From the NCBI GenBank assembly GCA_002104945.1, contig MCFH01000026.1:670685-734684 (forward strand): 64,000 nt of DNA, read 5' to 3'. The notes beneath the pieces are model-generated. The model was not told where the DNA came from. It searched no databases and saw only the letters and a list, made by a program, of their open reading frames with translations. Every line of letters begins with the position of its first letter. Positions within the stretch are counted from its first letter, which is position 1. Origin of the DNA: Piromyces finnis (taxonomy: Eukaryota > Neocallimastigomycota > Neocallimastigomycetes > Neocallimastigales > Neocallimastigaceae). Below, in pieces: positions 45,486-56,298 of this stretch. The translations under genes were made by a program, and so were the position numbers.

Positions 45486-46974
45486 ATTTTCTTAAAAATA
45501 CACGGTTCAGAAATTAATTGATTGAATTGGTTATTTTTGAGGAAATTACTAAATAAAAGATTCCATTGGCGACCAGATTGTTTGAGACCATATAGAGCTC
45601 TATTAAGAAGCCAATAACCACGTACGTAGTTAACATCTCCTGGAGGGATAGAAACATATATTTCATTGTCAAGTGGTGCATTAAGATAAGCGGCTTTAAT
45701 GTCAAGTTGCATAATAGGCCAATTAAATTTTGCAGCTATAGCTATAATAAACTTTAAACTATCAATGTTTAAAGTAGGAGAAAAAGTGAGTTCAAAATCT
45801 ATACCTTTTCTTTGGGTAAAACCTCTTGCAACAAGTCGAGCTTTATATTTATTTATATTACCATATTGATCCCCTTTAATGGTAAAAATCCATTTGGTAG
45901 AAATAGCTGATTTTCCAGTAGGGAGTTTTTTAACAAAGGTCATAATATTATTATCATAAAAATTTTTGATTTCAGAATTGATAGCAATGAGCCAAGATTC
46001 ACGTTCTTTACAATTGATGGCTTGTTTGAAAGTTAAAGGTGTATCAATTGCAAAGTTTTGATTAGATGGTTCAATATAATCTAATGAGATTTTATTTTTC
46101 TTGTTATCATTAAAAAATATAGGACTGCCTGGTCTATTAATTGACTCATTAAAAGAAGGTTTTAATTTTTTATTAAATTTAGAAGATAAAATACATCCAC
46201 GTCGTTTTACTGAATCATTAAATGAGGATTTTAGTTTTTTATTGTTGAAAGAATTTGTATTATTTAATTTATTTTTTAAAGGATTAATATTCGAATTATT
46301 AGTTACTAAATCATTTGTTTTGTTAATATCATTATTAGATGTTAAATTTTTATTTATAGTGGAATTATTTGAATTATAAATATCTGATATATTTGATGAT
46401 TGAATGTAATCGTCATCACTGGAAACACTAAGAGATTTAAAACTTGAATCAATTTCATTAATAATATTATCAGTATTTTTATCTAATTTATCTTCTTCAT
46501 TATTATTAGACATATTTGAATTATTCATATTTTTATTATTTGTGTCATTTATTTCATTGTATATAATGTCAGATTTATCCTTATTATTTGATTCTTCATT
46601 TGTATTAATTATCGAGGATTAAAATATATAATTATCATTATTAAAAATGTTAGTAGAAAGTTTTACATTATTTTTGTTGACAGATAAACTAGAAGGGGTT
46701 TCTTCATCAAATATAACTTCTCTTATTAAGTGAATATTATATTTTTTTAAGTCTAAAATCATATAACAATTAGATTCCATATTAAATCCAACAAAAACTC
46801 CTTTAATTGCATTACTTTTAAATTTTATTTTATCCTGAGAAAAATCTTCAGTAAGCTATACATCCAAAAACTTTAATATATTTAAGATCAACTTTTTTAC
46901 TATAAAATACTTCATTTGGAATTTTATTTTTAATACCTTTATGTGGTGTTATATTATATAAAAGATTAGCATAC
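45483..46974 (-). pseudogene. Copia Pol: integrase C-terminus, linker and RT first half
   Basis: The open part 46,528-45,496 includes an Asn/Ser-rich linker and RT N-terminus (TKWIFTIKGDQYGNINKYKARLVARGF; GIDFELTFSPT; QLDIKAAYLNAPLDNEIY; YGLKQSGRQWN), ending at the SINE insertion. The poly-Phe tail in that frame is the SINE's poly(A). Between 46,974 and 46,528 the integrase C-terminal region (LLYNITPHKGIKNKIPNEV; VFGCIAY) is broken by frameshifts near 47,030 and 46,850 and a stop near 46,619. Confidence 0.88.
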
Positions 46975-48965
46975 TTAATAGTATAATCCCAAAAATTCAG
47001 TTCCCATTTTACTTGATTGTAATAAAGATTTTGTACAACTAATTAATGTATAATTAAAACGTTCAGCAATTCCATTATTTTGAGGATTATATGGAGGAGA
47101 AAAAGTTTTGATAATACCACTTTCTTTACAGTAATTAAGAATTTTCTTATTATTATATTCAGTACCCTGATCCTGATCAGAATGAAATGTTTTAATTTTA
47201 TACTTAAATTGATTTGTTAAATATGTAAAAAAGTTAATAATTGTCCTAAGAATTTCCGATTTTCCTTCAAGTAGAAAAATCCAACTTTTTCTAGTAAATT
47301 CATCAATAAAGGTTAATACATAAGTTTTACCAGTAAATGATTTTTGGATTGGACCAATTACATCTGAATGTATTACTTCTAAAATTTCAGTAGCTTTTGG
47401 AGTTTCTGAGTTATGGGGTTTACGATTTAATTTTGCTATTTTACAGTCATTACATTCAACTTCTTTAATATTGTGTAATTTTAAGTATTTGTTTAAATTA
47501 TCATGGTAGAAGTGTCCAAGCCTTTTATGCCATAATAGTCTTGAATGTTCATTAAGTTTGAATTTATTTTCATAAGATATTGTGTCAATGTAAGTATCAG
47601 TTTTTATTTTATTATATATAGGTATGCGTATGATATTATTTTTATCTGCCATAAATGTTCCTATATTGATAGTTTTATTCTTTTCATTTTTGATTTTTAG
47701 GTTAAGATATACATTTTCTTTCTTTGGCTTCATATTACAAATCATACCATTTTGTGAAAGCTTTATACCACTTAATAAATTTTTACTAACTTGTTTTGAG
47801 TATAAGACGTTTTCAAGTATTATATTATATCCGTTTATACAGCCTTTATATGTTCCAATACCACTGAATTCACATAATGAGTTATTTGCACATTTTAATG
47901 TTATTTTTTCTTCTCGAAAATTAGTAAGTATTTCTTTATTGTTGGTGATGTGTTCTGATGCACCAGTATCAAATGTCCATATAGTCTTATTATCAGATTC
48001 ATTTTTATTTATATTTAAAACTAATTGATCTTGATATTCATTATTATTAGTGTGAGTGTTATCTTCAATTATTTCAATACTGTTTACTTCATGATCATAC
48101 ATTGTTTTTAGTTCATCAAAAGAGAGTTCGGTATCATAATACTGATCATTATATTCCATATTTGAAATAGATTTATATCTATATTTACTATTTTTCTTTT
48201 TGTTATTTTTATCAAACTTCCTTTTGTTATTATTATTATTATTATTATTTTAAGTTATCTTATTTTTATTTTCTTTATTTATATTAGTTAGTTGATTATA
48301 TTTGCATTCTTTGGTAGAATGACCATTAACTTCGCATATATGGCAAAATTTTGGTTTATAATTTTTATTCTTATATTTAGATATATAAGAAATATCCTTC
48401 TCGCTTCTATTAATGAAGTCGATGTCAATTAGATCATTATTTACATTGATACTTCTGTTATAATCAATACTGCTGTTAAGATAAATGAGAAGGTTTATTT
48501 TATTTATTGCTTGGTTCAGAAAATCTTCGACAGTTTCAGTACCATCAGGATGAATATAGTTTCTGAGGGTTTTAGGGAATGATAAGTATAAAACTCTAAT
48601 CTTTTCCCAATCTCCAAGATTTGCATTACTTCTTGACATAATATCAAGAATCTCTTTAATTTGATTAATTACATCTTTGCATTCGGAAAGATCCGTAGCC
48701 TTTAAAGAGTACATCTTCTTCATCCAATATTGAATATCAGCAGATTTCTTTTTGCCATACATAGATCTCAGCTTTTTCATAATATCATAAGCTGATGATA
48801 ATCTCTTGATATAATCCAGCACTTCCTTTGAAACGTTGGTGCTAATGATCGTGCAAGCTAGTGCATCCATTGCTTCTGCTTCATCGATCTCTTCTTCCAT
48901 TTCTTTTATAGCCTGTTTGTTTTGGATGGTATTCATCAAGTTGAGGCGTTTGATATCTTTACAGT
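46975..48965 (-). pseudogene. Copia Gag-protease-integrase, 5'-truncated
   Basis: Gag frame (48,939 to a TAA at 48,250-48,252) has the UBN2-type Gag fold (YDIMKKLRSMYGKKK; SECKDVINQIKEILD; TETVEDFLNQAINKI) and a zinc knuckle CHICEVNGHSTKEC. After the TAA the same frame continues through poly-Asn into protease (WTFDTGASEHITNN), the pre-integrase zinc region (LLWHKRLGHFYHDNL...CNDCKIAK) and the integrase core (HSDVIGPI; FHSDQDQGTEYNN; PQNNGIAERFNYTL). So Gag-Pol was one ORF with one internal stop, then lost frame near 47,030. The Gag N-terminus (about 60-70 residues expected) and 5' LTR are missing: the element ends at about 48,965. Confidence 0.9.
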
Positions 48966-49242
48966 ATTATAGCTAGAGGTTACACACAAAAATATGGCAT
49001 TGATTTTGAATTTACAAAAATTAACAGCCATAAAAACAACTTAAAATAAAACCAATCTAATACAATTTAAAAAAAAGGGATAAATTAAAATTTAAAATAT
49101 TATATAAATGCTTCGCATAACCTCATAACACATACACTCTAATAATAAAATTAAAAAATTAAAAAATATATATATAAAAAACAGGTTATACGTTATATAC
49201 CCTACTATATATAATATTATTATTTAAAAAGAAAAAATAAAA

Positions 49243-49605
49243 ATGGAAAACAAACTTAAAATTAAAAGAAGTTCCTTTAAATTAATTGAAGACGATGAAA
49301 TAATAATTACACCAGATTTAATTAATTCCCCATTAGATTACCTCAAATCTCTCAACAAAGAACAACAAGAAGAGTGCCTAAGATATCTAAAATTATCAAC
49401 ATACAAAGGAGACCCAACCTTGGAGGATGACCTATTATTCCTTTTAAACACAGAAATAAAGAGTATGAAATCTACTTTAGAAAATTCAAACTTAAAATAT
49501 AAAAAATTTCTATTCGATAAATTGTCAAAGTATGAAACAATAAGAGAAAGATTAAAATTAAGATTAGAATATAATAAAACAAAATTTGAAGGAAAATGTA
49601 AATAA
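49243..49605 (+). CDS. Hypothetical charged helical protein, 120 aa
   Basis: Intact frame from ATG 49,243 (AAAAATGGAAAAC context) to TAA. Lys/Glu/Leu-rich, mostly predicted helical by eye, with a probable coiled coil at residues 70-115. No signal peptide, membrane segment or known motif. AT-rich non-coding flanks and an AATAAA-type context downstream are compatible with a real short gene. Not recognised; it could also be a remnant of a longer protein. Confidence 0.5.
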   Translation: MENKLKIKRSSFKLIEDDEIIITPDLINSPLDYLKSLNKEQQEECLRYLKLSTYKGDPTLEDDLLFLLNTEIKSMKSTLENSNLKYKKFLFDKLSKYETIRERLKLRLEYNKTKFEGKCK

Positions 49606-49824
49606 AAAAAATAAAAAATAAAATGTATTTCTAAAAATAAACTTTGTTCTTTTTTATTAAAGTGTTAATTCGTTTATGTATTGTGTTATTATAAATAAAA
49701 GTAAATAATAATACTCCTAAATTTTTATTTGAATCTATTCTACATAAAAATACAGAGTCTCATCGTAATTATTATTTCTACTACTATTCTTTCTTTGATA
49801 AAGAATCAAATCATTACTTCTACT

Positions 49825-50050
49825 CTAAGAGTAGCAGTCGACGCTCTGTTCGCAGAAATACATACACTTTGCGAATTGAGCGAATATACCACGAGCTCAA
49901 TCGCAGTGTTCTTTATTATGGAGCATGCTTAATAAATATTGACGGTTTCTAATATACCATCGACAATCATATTCCATATTCAGTCTGCTTTCCGTTATGA
50001 TAAACCTAGCTAATCTTTAGGTTAGGGGTTAGGGATATATTGTTGGGATA
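49825..50050. other. GC-richer island with strong hairpin and telomere-like motif
   Basis: Base composition stands out from its surroundings. It contains a hairpin GCGAATTGAGC/GCTCAATCGC with a one-base bulge (49,871-49,904), an ATTGACGG.../...CGACAAT pairing near 49,938-49,968 and GGTTAGGGGTTAGGG at about 50,020-50,035. No long ORF (the 67-codon frame at 49,729-49,932 is unconvincing). It could be an ncRNA, a TE fragment or a healed break. Confidence 0.35.
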
Positions 50051-50395
50051 AAATAAAAATAAAAAGAAACACAAGGTAATAGGAATATAAATAAATGTTC
50101 AGATACAGATATATCAGATACATTACATAATTAATTTTATTTTTCGTGAATTTACATAAATTTGTTTCACGTGATTTTTATGTAATTACAAAGGAAAGAA
50201 AATTATTTCAAAACAAAAGAACCATTAGTTTGATTACTAAAATAGAATATATAATAATTCAAAATAAAATAATAAAATAAATAAAAATTAAAAAATTATA
50301 AAATATTATAGATATAAATCTGAATGAGTAGTGAGTAAGCCTACTATATATAATATTATATGAGTGTAGTTATGTAGTTAGGAATCTTTTTCCTA

Positions 50396-50641
50396 TTAAA
50401 AACAAATTTCAAGAGATTCTTTCGTAAAAACAACAGTTTTTTTTCTCACAAAATCTTCAATTCCGGGAATAAGATATTTAACATATTCATATGTACATTT
50501 TTCGTAAATCTTAATGCCTCCTTTCACAGTACCAATTTCTTTAATAGAATTCCCAAGTTTTTTAAGAAATTCAACATCTTTTTTTTCAAAATAATTAACA
50601 CAAGATATAAAACAAACATAACACAAAAAAAGAAAAAACAT
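50396..50641 (-). CDS. Small secreted protein, 81 aa
   Basis: ATG at 50,641 with a clear N-terminal hydrophobic signal (MFFLFLCYVCFISCVNYF), then a charged Lys/Glu/Tyr-containing mature part with three or four cysteines (including the last but one residue). No family recognised. It lies just downstream of the helicase remnant on the same strand, 30 bases from its end, but a functional link is not shown. Confidence 0.5.
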   Translation of the reverse strand: MFFLFLCYVCFISCVNYFEKKDVEFLKKLGNSIKEIGTVKGGIKIYEKCTYEYVKYLIPGIEDFVRKKTVVFTKESLEICF

Positions 50642-50671
50642 TTTAAAGAAAAAAACACATCTATTTATACT

Positions 50672-51590
50672 TTATTGATTTTGATATTCTTCTAAAGAAC
50701 ACCTTTTATAAAATACATCAAATTCATCAAACTGCTTGGGTTTTTTATGACTATACGACGAAGAAGCATCATCATTTAATTTTCTTTTATTCTTAAATAT
50801 TTCAAAAACATCAAAATTGGAATTTTCATTAAAATATTCTTTAAAATATTCATCAATAGATTTATTAGAAATTTTATCAAAACCAGACTCGGAAGCACAT
50901 TTATTATAATATCTTTGAATCTCGTATTCATATTCTTTTTTCATTTTTTCTCTTAAACTTCTTTCAAATGCATATTTCTTCAAATTCGGCCAGTTAAGAA
51001 ATTTATTCCCTTCATATTCAGGCAATGAATCAAAATGAACTTATTTAATTCTTCTAGCTAATGGAGCATAATCTTCATCTTTAGAAAAACAATCATTAAG
51101 TGAATAATTACTAGTAATTATAATAAATTCAAGCCTAATGGAATTTAAAGATGAATGTTTAACTTCAGCTTGAAAGGGATATTCATCTGTTCATTGTTTC
51201 AAATTATTAGCCTGGAATTCACAATACTTAGGATTCATTTCTTCAATAATAATAACCTTTTCACCTTTATAATTATCAAAATATTTATTTCTACTCTTTT
51301 TTTTATACTTAAAATGAGGATTAAAAGGATCAATCTTAAAATTCTCATTACCTAAAAACTTTCTCTGGAAATCAACTTCAAATTTATTAAGGAATTCAAC
51401 AATTTTCAGGAATTCAATAATTTTCCTTGCAAAAAGACTTTCCTTTACCAGAAGAGTCCCACAACCAAATAAAATGATTTTTGTGGAATAAATGACCTTT
51501 ATAATTAAGAAATAACCTTTCTCCTTTAACATTAGCATCACGAATTTTAGACAAGGTAACAAACTTCAAAATTTCAATATAAATTTAACT
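50672..51590 (-). pseudogene. Broken Rep-type superfamily-3 helicase (circular ssDNA virus/plasmid lineage)
   Basis: Minus strand, split in pieces (51,562-51,191 and 51,025-50,672, with the Walker A region in another frame). Ordered SF3 motifs: Walker A SSGKGKS (51,435-51,455), Walker B IIIEEM (51,236-51,253), motif C IIITSN (51,107-51,124), then an arginine pair with an RRI reading at 51,047-51,055. This order and spacing match the helicase half of Rep proteins of CRESS-DNA viruses and related plasmids. Breaks: a frameshift near 51,440, TGA at 51,191-51,193, TAA at 51,041-51,043. The N-terminal HUH nuclease half is absent; sequence becomes repeat DNA at about 51,600. The C-terminal tail (51,025-50,672) is Lys/Glu-rich and family-unspecific. 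Probably an old endogenised copy; not functional. Confidence 0.75.
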
Positions 51591-51609
51591 CAAAAAATTT
51601 TGTGTAAAA

Positions 51610-51775
51610 TAAATAAGAATATAATTAGTTATTAATAATAAAAATATAATAAAATATAAATATATAAATATAAATATAAAATATAATATAAAATATTATA
51701 AATAAAAATAATAAATAAAAGAAATTATTTACATAACATAAAATTATGTTTTAATTTTATGTTTTTACTATTTAA
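51610..51775. repeat. Repeat shared (inverted) with 10,945-11,110
   Basis: ATAAATAAAAGAAATTATTT...ACATAACATAAAATTATG here corresponds to the reverse complement of 10,945-11,110. AT-rich; its nature is unknown (LTR internal part or element end). Confidence 0.55.
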
Positions 51776-51889
51776 ATTAATAAAATAAATTTATGCTATC
51801 ACTTAAATTTATTTTATATTGTGAATTTTTTTACGCCTCAATTGCTTTTAGTCACGGTATCACATGACTATTTCAATTTATTTTATATA

Positions 51890-52066
51890 ATTATTAATAA
51901 AATATTTTTATTAATAATTAACGTTTTATATAATATTTTATATCAAATTATTCCATAATAATTTATTCCAAAAACTTTATAATCAATTATACTAAATATT
52001 AATTTATTATTTAATAATTAATAATTAATTATAAAATAATCTAAAGATATATAAAATATCTTTACA
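51890..52066 (-). repeat. Truncated S-family LTR end
   Basis: ATTTATTATTTAATAATTAATAATTAATTA...TAAAGATATA...TATCTTTACA matches the terminal about 180 bases of family S. The other end is missing and no TSD is assignable. Confidence 0.7.
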
Positions 52067-52362
52067 ATTTGATATATTTTATCTTCAATAAAATGAATTA
52101 TTTATTTCTTAAAACAATTAATAAAGTGTAGATATAAATAATATATAAAATGGTTAGTTATAATGCAAAAAAGTAAAAAATCATTTTATTTTATTTTCAT
52201 TTTATTGATCATTAAAAAATTATATGATAATAAATATAAAGTATTATTATTACTATTATTATTATTAATGATATTTATTAATCTATAGTAATATAAAAAT
52301 AAATAATTAAAAATATATTTATATTCTTGGTTCTACCATAATTTTACAAGATAATAAAAAAA

Positions 52363-53068
52363 ATGGAATCCTTAGAAAATTATTACAAAACTGTTATTGA
52401 TAAAGTTGCTACTAAAGCTATAGAAGCCTTCAATAATAGTTACAATTTAAATATCCATAAGGAAAATGTAACTAAAAATTTAGTGGATGAAAATCCACCA
52501 TCAATAAACAAAATGAAGAAATTATCCATTAATGATTCATGTATGGTGGTTAAAAGAAATAAATTTGCTTGTAAAAATAAATGCATTCCAGGTCATGTTT
52601 ATTGTGGTACTCATTTACGTTCTGATGGTAATTTGTCATTATTGGGACACATAAAAATGGTCACTAATAAATACAAGTATGGAATTGTTGCTAATACCGT
52701 TTCATTAGGAAATGAATAAACAGTTCAAAATAAATCACAGAGTCAAAATGATCATAAAGTCAATATCAAATGGCTATTAGAAGTTAAAAATAACTCAATT
52801 TTCATTAATACATTCATTTTATTTTTCATTGAATTTTCAAGTTACTTTGGAGCTGGAGTTCTCATTGTTTATTATATTTCTCCAGATAAAAAAGACGATT
52901 AGTATATGGCAACTCATTATGTTGAAGTTAATAAATATGGTGAAGAAGATCAGTCTAATATGTATGCAAAGTATCATTAAAATCTATTGATTCTCTCAAG
53001 GGTAAATCGATATGTAATAAGGTAATATCTTTCCTTTCTGAATATGGTATTCCATATATAAAAATTTA
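52363..53068 (+). pseudogene. Broken Cys/His (putative zinc-binding) protein
   Basis: ATG 52,363 opens a 118-codon frame ending at a TAA (52,717-52,719). The same frame continues with coding character through two more stops (TAG near 52,900, TAA near 52,978), then shifts and ends near 53,068 (SEYGIPYIKI). A Cys/His cluster (C, C, C, then VYCGTH, residues about 60-84) looks like a small zinc site; similar C...C...CG.H clusters occur in some large DNA-virus and protist proteins, but I cannot assign a family. The N-terminal 50 residues are polar and helical. Either a decayed gene or a truncated 118-aa product. Confidence 0.45.
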
Positions 53069-53549
53069 AAATATATATTAAAACATTTTAATTTAATTTG
53101 TGTAACAAAATATAAACATATTATATAATATTTATATATTTATCTAAACTTTAAGATATTTATTTCTTTAGTTTTATTATGTTATTGAACTTTTTTCATT
53201 ATATGTTTAACTGAGTTGTTTCTATACTATTTATACTCTTAAATTATTATTTATCTTATTATTATATATGTCTTATGACTTTTATCGTATAATATACAAA
53301 TTATTATAAATATTATAGAAATATATTAATAAGAATTGATTAATAAAGTTATAGAATCTTATATAAATATTATTTAAACTTATTATCTATTCTAATAATT
53401 ACTATATAATAAAAAAAACTTTTTATAGCCATATCCCAATTCAATTTTTTTCCTTCTTTGTACGAAATATTTAGTATCTTTGTCATATCAATATGACATC
53501 GATATTATAATAAAAGGTTTACTACATAAAAATAATTGATATAAAAATA

Positions 53550-54400
53550 ATATGTGACTTGAACATATTATTACATTAGTAATTTTTCCTAATATTAAAT
53601 TTATATAATTTTATTATAATATTAATTATTTCTACAATGTACAAGAATGTAATGTAAATGCATGACAAATGTAATATCATGTAATGTAAAAGAATAATGT
53701 AAATGAATGATCCATATAGTTTCAGCCTTATAATTGGACAATTAGTTATAAAGTAAGCCTCATTAGTATAAATAGACTAGAATAAATATTGTTTAAAAAG
53801 GGGCTTCTTGTTTTAGTTAGAGTTTTTAATATTTGTCAACGACAAAACGTTTTAGTATTTAGACAGAATAGAAGTATTGGAACGTAAGAAATAAAATTAT
53901 TAATAAAATATATATTATTAAAGTTAAATTCTTTCTACATAAAATTAACCCGTATCATAATCCGTATCATTTCATTTTCTCGTGCATATCATATTAATAC
54001 TGGTTAATTTTATGTAGAAAGAATTTAACTTTAATAATATATGTTTTATTAATAATTTTATTTATTACGTTCTAATATTTCTATTCTATCTAAATACTAA
54101 AATGTTAATTCTGTTGTTCTTAACTATTAAACCTTTTCTAAACACAAGAAGCCTCCTTAATAATAATTATTCCCTAGTCCATTTATTCTAATAAGGCTTA
54201 CTTAATAACTAATTGACCAATTATAAGGCGAGAATTATATGGATTATACATTTACATTATTCTTTTACATTACATATTCTTATATATTCATACATTTACA
54301 TTACATTCTTATACATTATAGAAATAATTAATATTATAAAACTATATAAATTTATTATTAGGAAAAATTTACTAATATGTTCAAGTTATAGTCACATATT
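53550..54400. repeat. Long foldback: inverted repeat with about 400-bp arms
   Basis: Left arm about 53,550-53,957 and right arm about 54,003-54,400 are imperfect reverse complements (for example TAAAATTAACC/GGTTAATTTTA at the centre, ACACAAGAAGCC versus GGGGCTTCTTGTTTT mid-arm, TATGTGACTTGAACAT versus ATGTTCAAGTTATAGTCACATA at the ends), with a spacer of about 45 bases containing two CCGTATCAT units. No ORF. It could be a foldback transposon or two LTR-like copies head to head. Confidence 0.8.
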
Positions 54401-54504
54401 GTGAATACATTATAGAAATAATTAATATTATAAAACTATATAAATTTATTATTAGGAAAAATTTACTAATAATATGTTCAAGTCATAGTCACATATTGTG
54501 AATA
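54316..54504. repeat. Tandem duplication of the foldback's right end (about 93-96-bp unit)
   Basis: TACATTATAGAAATAATTAA...TCACATATTGTGAA occurs at about 54,316-54,405 and again at about 54,409-54,504 with few differences. The second copy matches the left arm's end (AATAATATGTTCAAGTCA) better than the first. Confidence 0.85.
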
Positions 54505-55536
54505 GTAATTATTAAATAATTAATGATAATGCTTATAATGCTAAATAGAGTGTTAATCTTCTTCATATTCCTATACTGTCCAATGTTATTGTAATATATG
54601 TTCCTTTATATGTATCATAAAGATTAAAGTGTCAAATGTGCTTGTTTGATATAAATATCACAAGGTTTAGTTGGATTTTAACAATTTTTGTAGGCAACAT
54701 ATAAAGATGTTACCTCTTCTATATACTAAATACAATAATTGTATTTATTTTTGTTTTTATATATGAATATTATGAAACCTATAATTGTGAAATAACAATA
54801 ACAAAAATAACAACAACAACAAAAAAGAATATTAATGGCTAATAAAAAATTTAAGCTAATTTATATTAATAAATGAATCATCATATTAGTATTCTAATGT
54901 AGCAAGAAATGAATTATGTTGTAGTGGAACTAAAAAAGAAATGATAATATATTTGCTTGGATTATTTTATATCATATAAAAATGTTATGTATTTATTTAG
55001 GTTTTTGAATGGATTAAAAGAAAATTTCAATTGTGATAAATTCATTATTAATAAAAGAGGATGTTTAATTAGATAAAGAAAAATATATTTAAATCAATTA
55101 ATGGAGGACATAAATAAAAGTTCTGAAAATTTATAACCTCGGATAAAGTATTTTAATCAACTTTAAAAAATATTTAATTTCTATATAATTATTATTATTA
55201 ATCTTTTTTTTTTTTTTTTTTTTTTTAATATCTTTAATTGATTAAAAACTTTAATTATATGAATAATTTATAATAAATTCTTTGGCTATGAATAGTTTTA
55301 ATATTTTATAATTTAGAGAGTTTATAAATATTGGTGTTTCATTTTTTAAATTTTCTTAAAATATATTAAAAAAAAAAAAAAAAGAAAGAAAAAAAAAAAT
55401 AGTACCTTTGATATAAAATATTAATAATAAAAAAATAAAAATAAAAATATTTATATATAAATATGTTATTTTCATTGCTAATTCAGTTTTTTTTTTTTTT
55501 TTTATATAAAAAAAATATATTAGGAAAATTTAAAAA
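54505..55536. other. AT-rich intergenic region
   Basis: No convincing gene. Poly-T (55,204-55,226) and poly-A tracts precede the secreted acidic protein gene and may be part of its promoter. Confidence 0.5.
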
Positions 55537-56298
55537 ATGAATTTTAAATTAATTTTAGCATTAGTTAGTATGAACATACTTTTATGTTCATCTGCTCCTC
55601 GTGGTAATATTAAAAAACAACATAATAGTAAAAATGAAAAGTATGAAATATCAAAAGAAGAAACAATATACGAAACAGTATTTGAAACCCTCACTGTTTC
55701 AGTTCCAGCTTCAGCAATTTTTATTGAAAATCAAACACCAGCTATTTATGAAGGAGATGAATTAGTTTATTTACCAGATGATGCTTTTGAAGGTGTAGAA
55801 TATATACTTGAAAAAAAATTGGGCGAATATTTAGAAAAAGAAATATTAGAGCCTGAAACTATCACGCCAACACCTGAAATACTTAATAATGAAAATAATG
55901 AATCTAAAGAAACAGCTACCCATGATTATGCTAAATTTAATACTTTAAATATAGAAATTGAAACCGAAGCTGTGGAGCAAGAAGAAGATAATACTGAAAA
56001 CGAAGAAACTTCAAATATAGGTGAAGAAGTAACAAGTACAGGAGGGGAGGAAGAAACAGGAGAAAATGATGAAGACACTGAAGAAAGTGATGAAGTGATA
56101 GAAGAAAGTGATGAAGTGACAGAAGAAAATGAAGAAACTGATGAAGAAACCGAAGAGAGCGATGAAACTGAAAACTTGGAACTTGAAAATGATGATGAAG
56201 AAAATTATGCTGAAGAAGTTAATGATGATAATGATGATAATGAAGAAGAAAAAGAAGATAGTGAAACCACTGAAGAAGAAGATACTGAAGAAAAATAA
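55537..56298 (+). CDS. Secreted, highly acidic Glu-rich protein, 253 aa
   Basis: ATG 55,537 (AAAAAATGAATTTT). Signal peptide MNFKLILALVSMNILLCSSA, probable cleavage after SSA. Residues 20-110 form a mixed region with IYETVFETLTVSVPAS and a Pro/Thr linker (ETITPTPEIL). Residues 115-253 are an extreme Glu/Asp/Thr/Asn tract built of degenerate EESDEV(T/I)EE-type repeats. No Lys/Arg cluster, membrane anchor or catalytic motif. The YETV.ET.TVS.PAS type of segment is reminiscent of fungal surface proteins, but no family is assigned. It is intact and unlike its TE neighbours, so it is likely a host extracellular or wall-associated protein. Confidence 0.75.
   Translation: MNFKLILALVSMNILLCSSAPRGNIKKQHNSKNEKYEISKEETIYETVFETLTVSVPASAIFIENQTPAIYEGDELVYLPDDAFEGVEYILEKKLGEYLEKEILEPETITPTPEILNNENNESKETATHDYAKFNTLNIEIETEAVEQEEDNTENEETSNIGEEVTSTGGEEETGENDEDTEESDEVIEESDEVTEENEETDEETEESDETENLELENDDEENYAEEVNDDNDDNEEEKEDSETTEEEDTEEK

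Noticed and set aside
45443-45495. Poly-Phe C-terminus of the minus-strand ORF
   Set aside because: It is the translation of the SINE's poly(A) tail in reverse, not a real protein end.
48956-48967. TATCTTTACA at the truncated Copia end could be an S-family LTR terminus
   Set aside because: Only about 11 bases match and the reverse reading continues the Copia Gag frame; no LTR body or duplication follows.
51191-51193. TGA read as Trp (alternative genetic code) in the helicase remnant, and a similar case near 63,138
   Set aside because: The homocitrate synthase gene uses TGG and the standard code; both loci have additional breaks, so ordinary decay is simpler.
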